Shown: piece by piece, positions 57,593-64,000 of the stretch | Layout: each line of letters starts with the position of its first letter | Position numbering within the stretch: position 1 is the first letter of the stretch | Assembly (NCBI RefSeq): GCF_029691405.1 | Contig: NZ_CP121467.1 | Coordinates: 1,054,001 to 1,118,000 of the forward strand | Direction of reading: 5' to 3' | DNA: 64,000 nt | Source of the DNA: Streptococcus sp. D7B5 | GTDB taxonomy: Bacteria > Bacillota > Bacilli > Lactobacillales > Streptococcaceae | Notes under the pieces: generated by a model | Told to the model about the DNA's origin: nothing | The model's database searches: none | What the model saw: the letters and a program-made list of their open reading frames with translations, nothing else | Translations under genes and position numbers: made by a program

Positions 57593-59224
57593 ATGTCCAT
57601 TAATTGGCAGGAAATTTTATTTCACTTTTTAGGTGGTCTGGGACTATTTTTATATAGTATCAAGACCATGGGAGACGGTTTGCAACAAGCTGCTGGAGAT
57701 CGCCTTCGTTTTTACATTGACAAATATACTAGCAATCCCTTCTTCGGTGTGCTGGTTGGTATCGGTATGACGGCGCTGATTCAATCAAGTTCTGGTGTTA
57801 CAGTCATTACAGTGGGACTTGTCAGTGCAGGACTTTTGACCTTGCGTCAGGCTATCGGTATTGTCATGGGTGCCAATATTGGAACCACCGTTACATCCTT
57901 TATCATCGGTTTTAAGCTAGGAGATTACGCCTTACCTATGCTCTTTATCGGAGCGGTTTGTCTCTTCTTCACCAAGAATCGCTCCATCAATAACATCGGA
58001 CGGATTATCTTTGGTGTAGGAGGTATCTTCTTCGCTCTCAATCTTATGAGCGGTGCAATGGAACCCCTAAAAGACCTGCAAGTCTTTAGAGACTACATGG
58101 TTGAACTAAGTAAGAGTCCTATTCTAGGTGTCTTTGTCGGAACTGGACTGACCCTACTCATTCAAGCTTCATCCGCAACTATCGGTATCTTACAGAACTT
58201 ATACGCAAGTGGTTTGATTGACCTGCAAGGTGCTCTACCGGTCTTGTTTGGTGATAATATCGGAACGACCATTACAGCCATCATTGCTTCTCTTGGAGCC
58301 AATATCGCTGCCAAACGTGTTGCTGGTGCCCACGTTGCCTTTAACGTGATTGGTACGGTTATCTGTATTGTCCTCCTTGTTCCTTTCACTGGCTTGATTC
58401 AATGGTTTGAATCTGCACTCAATCTAGCTCCAGAAATGACCATCGCCTTTGCACACGGGACCTTTAATATTACAAATACCATTATCCAGTTCCCATTCAT
58501 CGGTGCCTTAGCTTACCTTGTGACCAAGATCATTCCTGGTGAAGATGAAGTTGTTAAATACGAGGCTCTCTACTTGGATGAACAACTCATCAAACAGGCG
58601 CCTTCTATCGCTCTAGGAAATGCTAAAAAAGAACTTTTGCACTTAGGGAACTATGCAGCCAAAGCTTTTGACCTTTCTTATACCTATATCATCAGTTTGG
58701 ATGAAAAGGTAGCTGAAAAAGGGCACAAGACAGAGGAAGCCATCAACACCATCGATGAAAAACTCACTCGTTACCTCATCAGACTCTCAAGCGAATCCTT
58801 GAGTCAAAAGGAAAGTGAAATTTTAACCAATATTCTTGACTCATCACGTGATTTGGAACGGATTGGAGACCACGCAGAAGGGTTAATCAACCTAACAGAC
58901 TATCTCCAACGCAAGAATGTTCAGTTCTCTGAGGCCGCTTTGAAAGAGCTAGCTGAGATTTATCACGCTACCACTGAGTTCATCAAGGATGCCCTTGATA
59001 GTGTGGAAAACAATGATATTGAAAAAGCTCAGAGTCTGATTGAACGCCATAAAGAAATCAACAATATGGAACGCGTTCTCAGAAAGACCCACATCAAACG
59101 CCTTAACAAGGGTGAGTGTTCTACACAAGCCGGAGTCAACTTTATCGACATCATTTCCCACTACACTCGTGTATCTGACCACGCCATGAACCTTGCTGAA
59201 AAGGTCATCGCTGAACAAATTTAA
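57593..59224 (+). CDS. Na/Pi cotransporter family protein with PhoU domain
   Basis: The 543-aa protein has about eight membrane helices with two inverted Na/Pi repeats, marked by QSSSGVTVITVG (about 62-73) and QASSATIGILQ (about 193-203). A cytoplasmic PhoU-type helical bundle (about 345-540, with SRDLERIGDHAEG and YTRVSDHAMNLAE) completes it. It probably imports or exports phosphate with sodium. GGAGG precedes ATG 57593. It converges with the small immunity-like gene. Gene symbols vary (nptA or yjbB-like), so none is given. Confidence 0.9.
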   Translation: MSINWQEILFHFLGGLGLFLYSIKTMGDGLQQAAGDRLRFYIDKYTSNPFFGVLVGIGMTALIQSSSGVTVITVGLVSAGLLTLRQAIGIVMGANIGTTVTSFIIGFKLGDYALPMLFIGAVCLFFTKNRSINNIGRIIFGVGGIFFALNLMSGAMEPLKDLQVFRDYMVELSKSPILGVFVGTGLTLLIQASSATIGILQNLYASGLIDLQGALPVLFGDNIGTTITAIIASLGANIAAKRVAGAHVAFNVIGTVICIVLLVPFTGLIQWFESALNLAPEMTIAFAHGTFNITNTIIQFPFIGALAYLVTKIIPGEDEVVKYEALYLDEQLIKQAPSIALGNAKKELLHLGNYAAKAFDLSYTYIISLDEKVAEKGHKTEEAINTIDEKLTRYLIRLSSESLSQKESEILTNILDSSRDLERIGDHAEGLINLTDYLQRKNVQFSEAALKELAEIYHATTEFIKDALDSVENNDIEKAQSLIERHKEINNMERVLRKTHIKRLNKGECSTQAGVNFIDIISHYTRVSDHAMNLAEKVIAEQI

Positions 59225-59232
59225 TTGGTAAG

Positions 59233-59263
59233 AATCCACCTTAATTTAGGTGGTTTTTTGTCT
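59233..59263 (+). terminator. Terminator of the Na/Pi transporter gene
   Basis: CCACCT-TAATTT-AGGTGG followed by TTTTTTG. Confidence 0.88.
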
Positions 59264-59290
59264 CCTAGTCAAGAATATTTTTTCTAACGT

Positions 59291-59330
59291 AAAAAAAATG
59301 CTTTGATTCACAATGGAATCAAAGCATTTT
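59291..59330 (-). terminator. Terminator overlapping the immunity-like gene end
   Basis: A perfect 15-bp stem (AAAATGCTTTGATTC with GAATCAAAGCATTTT). The minus-strand arm contains the last codons and stop of the gene ending at 59319, and a T-run follows. Confidence 0.88.
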
Positions 59331-59615
59331 AAATAGCTCTCCAAACATGATAGCAGAAACTGCAGTGCCTCTATACTTGGCTTCTTCTCTTTTGATAAAG
59401 CGCGCCAAGTTGATCAATTCAGGTGCCGGGTGTTTGGGATTGATGAGCAATTCACGAGTGACCAGTCCTGAGAGTCGCACTGCTAGTAATTGCTCATTTG
59501 TAGTAGGTAGTTTTTTAGCAGTCTCTAGGAGAGCAGCAACTAAATCTTCACTCAAGCCCTGACGGGCATGGTTATAGAGATCTTTTATAAGGCTTTCTAG
59601 GTTTGGTTCTGCCAT
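59319..59615 (-). CDS. Bacteriocin immunity-like helical protein (EntA_Immun type)
   Basis: The 98-aa, wholly helical, soluble protein starts MAEPNLESLIKDLYNHA. The pattern of four amphipathic helices (LIKDLYNHA, LVAALLETAKKL, EQLLAVRLSGLVTREL, ELINLARFIKREEAKYRG) fits the enterocin A/pediocin-type immunity bundle. Such proteins protect cells by interacting with the mannose-PTS/bacteriocin complex. No bacteriocin gene is adjacent, so it is an orphan, well away from the Blp locus. ATG 59615 is eight bases after GGGAGG; the GTG at 59624 overlaps that site. It lies 20 bp after pepA and is probably co-transcribed with it. Family assignment is by pattern only. Confidence 0.6.
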   Translation of the reverse strand: MAEPNLESLIKDLYNHARQGLSEDLVAALLETAKKLPTTNEQLLAVRLSGLVTRELLINPKHPAPELINLARFIKREEAKYRGTAVSAIMFGELFKML

Positions 59616-59635
59616 CCTGACCACCTCCCTTATGT

Positions 59636-60700
59636 TTAATAATTTTTAATCAAATTAACCGTTGAGCGGTCCAATTTTTTCACCAAGGCTTGCAAGAAAG
59701 CTTGAGCTTCTAGGAAGTCATCCATCGCGTAGAGAGTTTGGTGAGAATGGATATAACGAGCGCAGACACCGATAGTTGTAGATGGAACACCTCCATTTTT
59801 CAGGTGAGCTGCTCCAGCATCCGTTCCGCCTTTTCCACAGTAGTATTGATACTTGATACCAGCTTCTTCAGCCGTTGTCAAAAGGAAATCCTTCATACCT
59901 GGGAGAAGCAAGTGACCTGGATCGTAGAAGCGAATCAAGGTTCCGTCCCCAATCTTACCTTGGCCACCATAAACATCACCAGCAGGTGAACAGTCAACTG
60001 CCAGAAAGACTTCTGGGTCAAACTTAGTTGTGGAAGTATGAGCCCCACGGAGACCAACCTCTTCTTGGACGTTAGAGCCAAGATAGAGTTCATTTCCGAG
60101 TTTTTGACCTGATAAAGCTTCAGCTAGCTCGCTTACCATGAGGACACCGTAGCGATTGTCCCAAGCTTTTGAGATGATATTTTTTTCATTGGCTGTCAAG
60201 ATAGCGGAACTATCAGGGACAATGGTGTCACCTGGACGGATGCCAAAACTTTCTGCTTCAGCCTTATCCGCAAACCCACCATCAAAAATGATATCAGAGA
60301 TAGCTGGCATGGTTGGGCCACCTGTTCCACGTGTCAAATGTGGCGGAACAGAACCTGAAATCACAGGAATTTCACGACCATCACGAGTAAAGAGTTTAAA
60401 GCGTTGGCTGCTGACTACCATTGGATTCCAACCACCGATTTCAACGACACGGAAGGTCCCATCTGGCTTAATCTCGCTGACCATAAAACCAACTTCATCC
60501 ATATGAGAAGCGACCAAAACACGGGGTGCATCGGCAGCTTCTGAATGTTTGATACCAAAAATACCACCCAATCCATCTGTCACCACTTCGTCCACATGCG
60601 GTGTCAACTTTTCACGAAGATAGGTCCGGACAGGTGCCTCATGACCTGAGATTGCAGGGATTTCTGTTACTTCTTTGATTTTTGAAAATAATGTTGTCAT
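59636..60700 (-). CDS. pepA: Glutamyl aminopeptidase PepA (M42 family)
   Basis: The 354-aa cytosolic metallo-aminopeptidase removes N-terminal Glu/Asp residues. Metal and catalytic motifs are SHMDEVGF (His66, Asp68), KAWDNRYG (bridging Asp), NVQEEVGLRGA (Glu pair), AVDCSPAGD and, near the end, RYIHSHQTLYAMDD (His ligand). The length is normal for the family, which forms dodecamers. AAGGA precedes ATG 60700. The immunity-like gene follows at 20 bp. Confidence 0.95.
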   Translation of the reverse strand: MTTLFSKIKEVTEIPAISGHEAPVRTYLREKLTPHVDEVVTDGLGGIFGIKHSEAADAPRVLVASHMDEVGFMVSEIKPDGTFRVVEIGGWNPMVVSSQRFKLFTRDGREIPVISGSVPPHLTRGTGGPTMPAISDIIFDGGFADKAEAESFGIRPGDTIVPDSSAILTANEKNIISKAWDNRYGVLMVSELAEALSGQKLGNELYLGSNVQEEVGLRGAHTSTTKFDPEVFLAVDCSPAGDVYGGQGKIGDGTLIRFYDPGHLLLPGMKDFLLTTAEEAGIKYQYYCGKGGTDAGAAHLKNGGVPSTTIGVCARYIHSHQTLYAMDDFLEAQAFLQALVKKLDRSTVNLIKNY

Positions 60701-60788
60701 ATCAGTTCCTTCTTTCTGTCCTCCATTTTACCACTTTTTATAGGAGAAGGATAGTGGAAATCTTAATCTTCCAACTTCCTTTCTAGAG

Positions 60789-60824
60789 TAAACAAAAAGA
60801 ATCAGGCTGATTCTTTTTGTTTAT
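60789..60824 (-). terminator. Terminator of the rluB-yidD operon
   Basis: AAACAAAAAGAATCAG and CTGATTCTTTTTGTTT form a long perfect stem that includes the yidD stop codon. Confidence 0.88.
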
Positions 60825-61053
60825 GATTTCGTTTGAGTGAAAAGTGGTCTGGCACAGGATCTTTGCCTATTTTCGACCAAGGATGACAACGCAAAATCCG
60901 AGCCAAGCCCATCAAGACACCCTTGAAGCCATGTTTTTCAATAGCTTGAATCATGTAGTTGGAACAAGTAGGCTCAAAACGACAAGAGGGTGGAAAGGCT
61001 GGTGAGATAAAACGTTGGTAAAAGCGTACTGGCGCTATTAAGATTCGTTTCAT
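60802..61053 (-). CDS. yidD: YidD membrane protein insertion efficiency factor
   Basis: The 83-aa protein has the YidD hallmark [15 protein letters not shown] and the pattern [16 protein letters not shown] then [17 protein letters not shown], with an amphipathic membrane-associated helix. It assists YidC-type insertion. Its ATG overlaps the rluB stop (TAATG), so it is translationally coupled. The end is basic, and the terminator lies within its last codons. Confidence 0.95.
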   Translation of the reverse strand: MKRILIAPVRFYQRFISPAFPPSCRFEPTCSNYMIQAIEKHGFKGVLMGLARILRCHPWSKIGKDPVPDHFSLKRNHKQKESA

Positions 61054-61775
61054 TATTTCTTGGTTACAGCCATGGTGTGTAGTTGGCTGATTTCTTTTTT
61101 GTTAAGGCGACGAGATTCTCCCGGACGAAGGCCTGTCAAGTCTAGGTGTCCAAAACGTGTCCGTGACAACTTGTCCACTTGGAGGCCGACAGCTTCAAAC
61201 ATCTTTTTAACCTGATGGTTACGTCCTTCATGGATGGTCAACTGCACTACTGAGCGATTTTTTACTGGATCCACTTTGAGAATCTCATAGACAGCTGGCT
61301 TGGTTTTCTTGCCCTCAATCTCCACTCCACGCGTCAAAGGGCGGAGATTATCCTTATTGGCCACACCTTTAACACGCGCGACATAAACCTTGTCAATCTC
61401 ATTACGAGGGTGAATCATTTCATCCGTAAAATCCCCATCATTGGTCAAAATCAAGACACCGGATGTATCCCAGTCCAAACGTCCAACTGGGTAAATACGT
61501 TCTTTGACATTGGGCAAGAGATCCACAACCGTCTTGCGACCCTTGTCATCTGTCACACTGGAAATCACACCGCGTGGTTTGTTAAGCAGATAGTAGACCT
61601 TTTCTTCGTTGTAGATAGGTTGACCTTCAACTTCGACCTTGTCACCAGACTTGATGGTCGTTGCGAGTTCACGCACCACTTGGCCGTTGACCGTCACCAA
61701 GCCTTGCTTGATCAACTCTTCTGCTTTTCTCCTACTGGCCACACCTGCGTGGGCAATATATTTATTGATTCTCAT
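61053..61775 (-). CDS. rluB: 23S rRNA pseudouridine synthase RluB
   Basis: The 240-aa enzyme has an N-terminal S4 RNA-binding domain ([20 protein letters not shown], 1-60) and the catalytic pseudouridine synthase core with [17 protein letters not shown] (Asp101) and [12 protein letters not shown]. It modifies 23S rRNA. It overlaps scpB by 14 bases and yidD by three, in a tightly packed operon. Confidence 0.93.
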   Translation of the reverse strand: MRINKYIAHAGVASRRKAEELIKQGLVTVNGQVVRELATTIKSGDKVEVEGQPIYNEEKVYYLLNKPRGVISSVTDDKGRKTVVDLLPNVKERIYPVGRLDWDTSGVLILTNDGDFTDEMIHPRNEIDKVYVARVKGVANKDNLRPLTRGVEIEGKKTKPAVYEILKVDPVKNRSVVQLTIHEGRNHQVKKMFEAVGLQVDKLSRTRFGHLDLTGLRPGESRRLNKKEISQLHTMAVTKK

Positions 61776-62331
61776 CTTCTTCTATCCTTTCACCAAATAA
61801 TTGGCTTTCTTGGGCTTGAATCTCAAGCTCATCAATCACTGGCAGTTCTTCCAAATGATTGATCCCCATGTAATCTAGGAAATAATCCGTAGTCACATAG
61901 AGGTTAGGGCGACCCAACACTTCTTTTTTCCCGTCTTCTCGTATCAAATCAAATGCCTGCAACTTTGCCAAAGCTCCACTCGAATTGACCCCACGGATAG
62001 CATCAATTTCAATTCGGGTAATCGGCTGCTTGTAGGCAATGATGGACAAGGTCTCAAGGCCAGCCCGAGACAGACTCTGGTTAATGGGCGCCTTGGAGTA
62101 TTCCTTCAAAATCGCTGCAAATTGAGGCTTGGTCACCAATCTGTATGCTCCCGCTGTCTCAATCAGGGACAAGCTCGAATCCTGGTCTTTTTCATACTTT
62201 TGGGCTAATTTTTCTAAACTCTGCTGGATGCCTGTCGGGGGAAGTGAGAGGAGTTCAGCCAACTGACGGACTCGAATCCCATCTTCACCTGCTACAAACA
62301 AGAGCGCTTCTATTTCTGCTAAAGTACTCAT
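61762..62331 (-). CDS. scpB: ScpB, condensin complex regulatory subunit
   Basis: The 189-aa protein has two winged-helix domains ([20 protein letters not shown], and [20 protein letters not shown] with RGVNSSGAL) and an acidic C-terminus. With ScpA and SMC it organises chromosomes. The gene lies 18 bp after scpA and overlaps rluB. Confidence 0.96.
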   Translation of the reverse strand: MSTLAEIEALLFVAGEDGIRVRQLAELLSLPPTGIQQSLEKLAQKYEKDQDSSLSLIETAGAYRLVTKPQFAAILKEYSKAPINQSLSRAGLETLSIIAYKQPITRIEIDAIRGVNSSGALAKLQAFDLIREDGKKEVLGRPNLYVTTDYFLDYMGINHLEELPVIDELEIQAQESQLFGERIEEDENQ

Positions 62332-62349
62332 CTTTCCTCTCTATCAAGT

Positions 62350-63078
62350 CTAGCTTTGGGCAACTTGACTTTCTTCCTTCTTTTCCATGAGATAGATATC
62401 TCCGAAACTCTCCTCTTGAACGAGGATCAGTTCCTGGGTTTTGATTAACTCTAAGGTCGCCAAAAAGAGGGTAATGATCTCTTGGACATTCTGGGCTTCC
62501 TTGAACAAATCCTGCAAACGCAACTGGTCTCGTCCAGTCAAGGACTCTTTTACAATGCCCATCATGTCCTCAATCTTATACTCATCCCGCAAGATAGTCG
62601 TGTGATTCTGAGCGAACTCCTCTTCTTTCTTGGCTAGGATATTTGAAAAAGCCAAAAAGAGGTCAATGGTCGTCCTATCATGCACAAGCTCCGCATCTTC
62701 GTAGATCAACTCTGTCGGCGCTTTGGAATAGTACTGGGCCCGATCTTGGTGCTTAGCCTCCAAGTGCTCACCCAAGAGCTTGAACTTGCGGTATTCTTCG
62801 ATTTGGGAGAGGAGATCCTGCTCCAGGTCATCCTCCAAATCAGCCACTTCTGCCACCTTTGGAAGAAGTTTGCGGCTCTTTATCAGCATGAGCTGACTGG
62901 CCATGACCATATACTCACCCGTCACTTCCAGACGCATAGCCTGTAGAGTTGAGACATAGGCTAGATACTGTTCGATGACTTCCGTAATGGGCACATCGTA
63001 AATATCCATCTGATACTTTGAGACTAGGTGCAAGAGCAAGTCCAGCGGCCCTTCAAAATCTTTTAATTTAATATCCAT
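62350..63078 (-). CDS. scpA: ScpA, kleisin subunit of condensin
   Basis: The 242-aa kleisin has the N-terminal motif [21 protein letters not shown], which contacts the SMC neck, helical middle parts and a C-terminal winged helix ([20 protein letters not shown]) that contacts the SMC cap. Its ATG overlaps the last base of the xerD-like gene. Confidence 0.97.
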   Translation of the reverse strand: MDIKLKDFEGPLDLLLHLVSKYQMDIYDVPITEVIEQYLAYVSTLQAMRLEVTGEYMVMASQLMLIKSRKLLPKVAEVADLEDDLEQDLLSQIEEYRKFKLLGEHLEAKHQDRAQYYSKAPTELIYEDAELVHDRTTIDLFLAFSNILAKKEEEFAQNHTTILRDEYKIEDMMGIVKESLTGRDQLRLQDLFKEAQNVQEIITLFLATLELIKTQELILVQEESFGDIYLMEKKEESQVAQS

Positions 63079-63818
63079 TATCTATATTTTTCTAAGGTCA
63101 GAACTGTTTTTAATCCTAATTTTTTTGCAATTTCGTACAAATCGACCTTGTTTTCTATTTGTCTTAGAATGAACTGTTCCCGCAAGGCTTGGGCTGATAA
63201 GGCTGGGAAACCTTTCTCCTTGACAAAGGACTCCAGCTGACGAAAGGCCCACTGACGAGAATAGGCTTTCCCTCCCCTTTCAAAGAGATAGGTCTGTCCC
63301 ATCAAGGGTTCTAGCTCTGGAATCAAGGTCGTGGGTACGGTGACAATCCTCTGTTGGGAAGCCTTGTTAATTCGCAACACCTGAAAATCAAGATTGATAT
63401 CTGCAACCTTAAGGGCTAAAATCTCGCTTGGCAAGAGCCCTATTTCCAAGATAAGAAGCGCCAGCAAGCGTCCTTCTGGATAATTACTTTCCTGCCAAAA
63501 AGAGTCTAGGTCTAGAATCTCTGGTTTTTCAGTTTTCTTTTCAGCTTGTTTGGTTAATTCCAGACGGTAAAAACTGTCCACCTCTCCTATTTGATAGAGA
63601 AAGTAGAGAAATTGGTTACAGGCCGAAAGTTTTCGCTTCTGGGCACTGATTTTTAGATTGGCCAGCTGGCCTTGGTAAATCTTGAGACTAGTCTCAGAGA
63701 TCCGCTCACCTACAATGTCTAAAAATTGCTCCAGATCATACTTATAGGATTGCTTAGAATTGGCAGACAAACCCTGCTTTCCCTCTAAAAAGTCTGAAAT
63801 GCTATCTCTCATTTGCAT
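63078..63818 (-). CDS. XerD-like tyrosine recombinase, degenerate active site
   Basis: The 246-aa protein has a SAM-like core-binding domain (residues 1-90) and a short catalytic-type domain. The catalytic box expected as HxLRH reads AQALREQF, so the first His is missing. The GH box reads [14 protein letters not shown], lacking its His but keeping a C-terminal Tyr. It therefore belongs to the streptococcal XerD-like group next to scpAB rather than to active XerS. It is probably not a chromosome-dimer recombinase; a DNA-binding role is possible. It overlaps the CBS gene by ten bases and scpA by one. Confidence 0.85.
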   Translation of the reverse strand: MQMRDSISDFLEGKQGLSANSKQSYKYDLEQFLDIVGERISETSLKIYQGQLANLKISAQKRKLSACNQFLYFLYQIGEVDSFYRLELTKQAEKKTEKPEILDLDSFWQESNYPEGRLLALLILEIGLLPSEILALKVADINLDFQVLRINKASQQRIVTVPTTLIPELEPLMGQTYLFERGGKAYSRQWAFRQLESFVKEKGFPALSAQALREQFILRQIENKVDLYEIAKKLGLKTVLTLEKYR

Positions 63819-64000
63819 CGAATCTCATATTCCTTACTAAAGTCATGTAAGAGGGCATTAACGGCCTTTAGGATGGACTTGCGCGTGATGATTCCTTGAA
63901 AAATTCCTTCATCATCTACCACTGGCAAGAAAGGTTCATCCACCAGTTTATGGAGGACTTCAGTGATGTTATAGTCTGGAGCGACGACTGCCACATCTGT
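63809..64000 (-). CDS. CBS-domain protein, C-terminal part (cut by window edge)
   Basis: The last 63 codons (TDVAVVAPDYNITEVLHKLVDEPFLPVVDDEG...) form the second half of a CBS pair, with FLPVVDDEGIFQGIITRKSIL being the usual CBS strand-helix signature. The start lies beyond 64000. Position before xerD-like-scpA-scpB matches the pneumococcal CBS gene reported to bind c-di-AMP (CbpB). That function is inferred from synteny. Confidence 0.85.
   Translation of the reverse strand, partial: TDVAVVAPDYNITEVLHKLVDEPFLPVVDDEGIFQGIITRKSILKAVNALLHDFSKEYEIRCK

Overview
The window looks like a chromosomal segment of a mitis-group Streptococcus (S. mitis / S. oralis / S. infantis type). The evidence is low GC, YSIRK and LPXTG surface proteins, a Blp bacteriocin quorum-sensing locus, CIRCE-controlled hrcA-grpE-dnaK, and a gene order that reads as the reverse of the S. 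pneumoniae stretch from the Na/Pi transporter and endo-D through pgk, glnRA, hrcA-dnaJ and hit to blp. The species cannot be fixed from sequence reading alone.

Layout. 1-2110: bacteriocin-immunity region, minus strand, with two double-glycine bacteriocin genes, a 59-aa immunity-like gene, a 106-aa unknown, a frameshifted immunity-like gene and a truncated duplicate of it. 2175-9093: Blp export and regulation (blpA-blpB-blpC on plus, blpH-blpR-blpS on minus, blpT on plus). Five BlpR-type direct-repeat operators link these two parts. 9155-12421: ecsBA (pptBA), hit and two small membrane-associated genes. 12501-17806: dnaJ, dnaK, grpE, hrcA with two CIRCE operators. 17991-35985: an 18-kb adhesin island holding a SHIRT-repeat protein, a G5-repeat protein, a 3329-aa vWA/isopeptide-domain stalk protein and a TlpA-like thiol oxidoreductase. 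In pneumococcus I recall the phase-variable type I restriction locus at this position. 36377-38722: glnA, glnR and a small membrane protein. 38810-49491: two tandem antigen I/II adhesin genes separated by an internally deleted ISL3-family IS. 49485-57260: pgk, a WYL regulator, an NTF2-like protein and the surface endo-beta-N-acetylglucosaminidase. 57593-64000: Na/Pi transporter, a bacteriocin-immunity-like gene, pepA, and a housekeeping operon (CBS protein, xerD-like, scpA, scpB, rluB, yidD).

How the genes work together. BlpC pheromone is matured and exported by BlpAB and sensed by BlpH. BlpR should then bind the 21-bp-phased operators in front of blpA, blpT and at least three bacteriocin-region transcripts. 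Five large LPXTG adhesins plus the cell-wall glycosidase make this a host- and plaque-adherence region; no sortase gene is present, so the housekeeping SrtA must act. The TlpA-like protein sits directly upstream of the giant vWA adhesin, whose only two cysteines bracket its vWA head. I read this as a dedicated oxidative-folding partner. The antigen I/II pair arose by tandem duplication that copied the 3' end and terminator of pgk; the two copies keep nearly identical stalks but carry different V-region heads.
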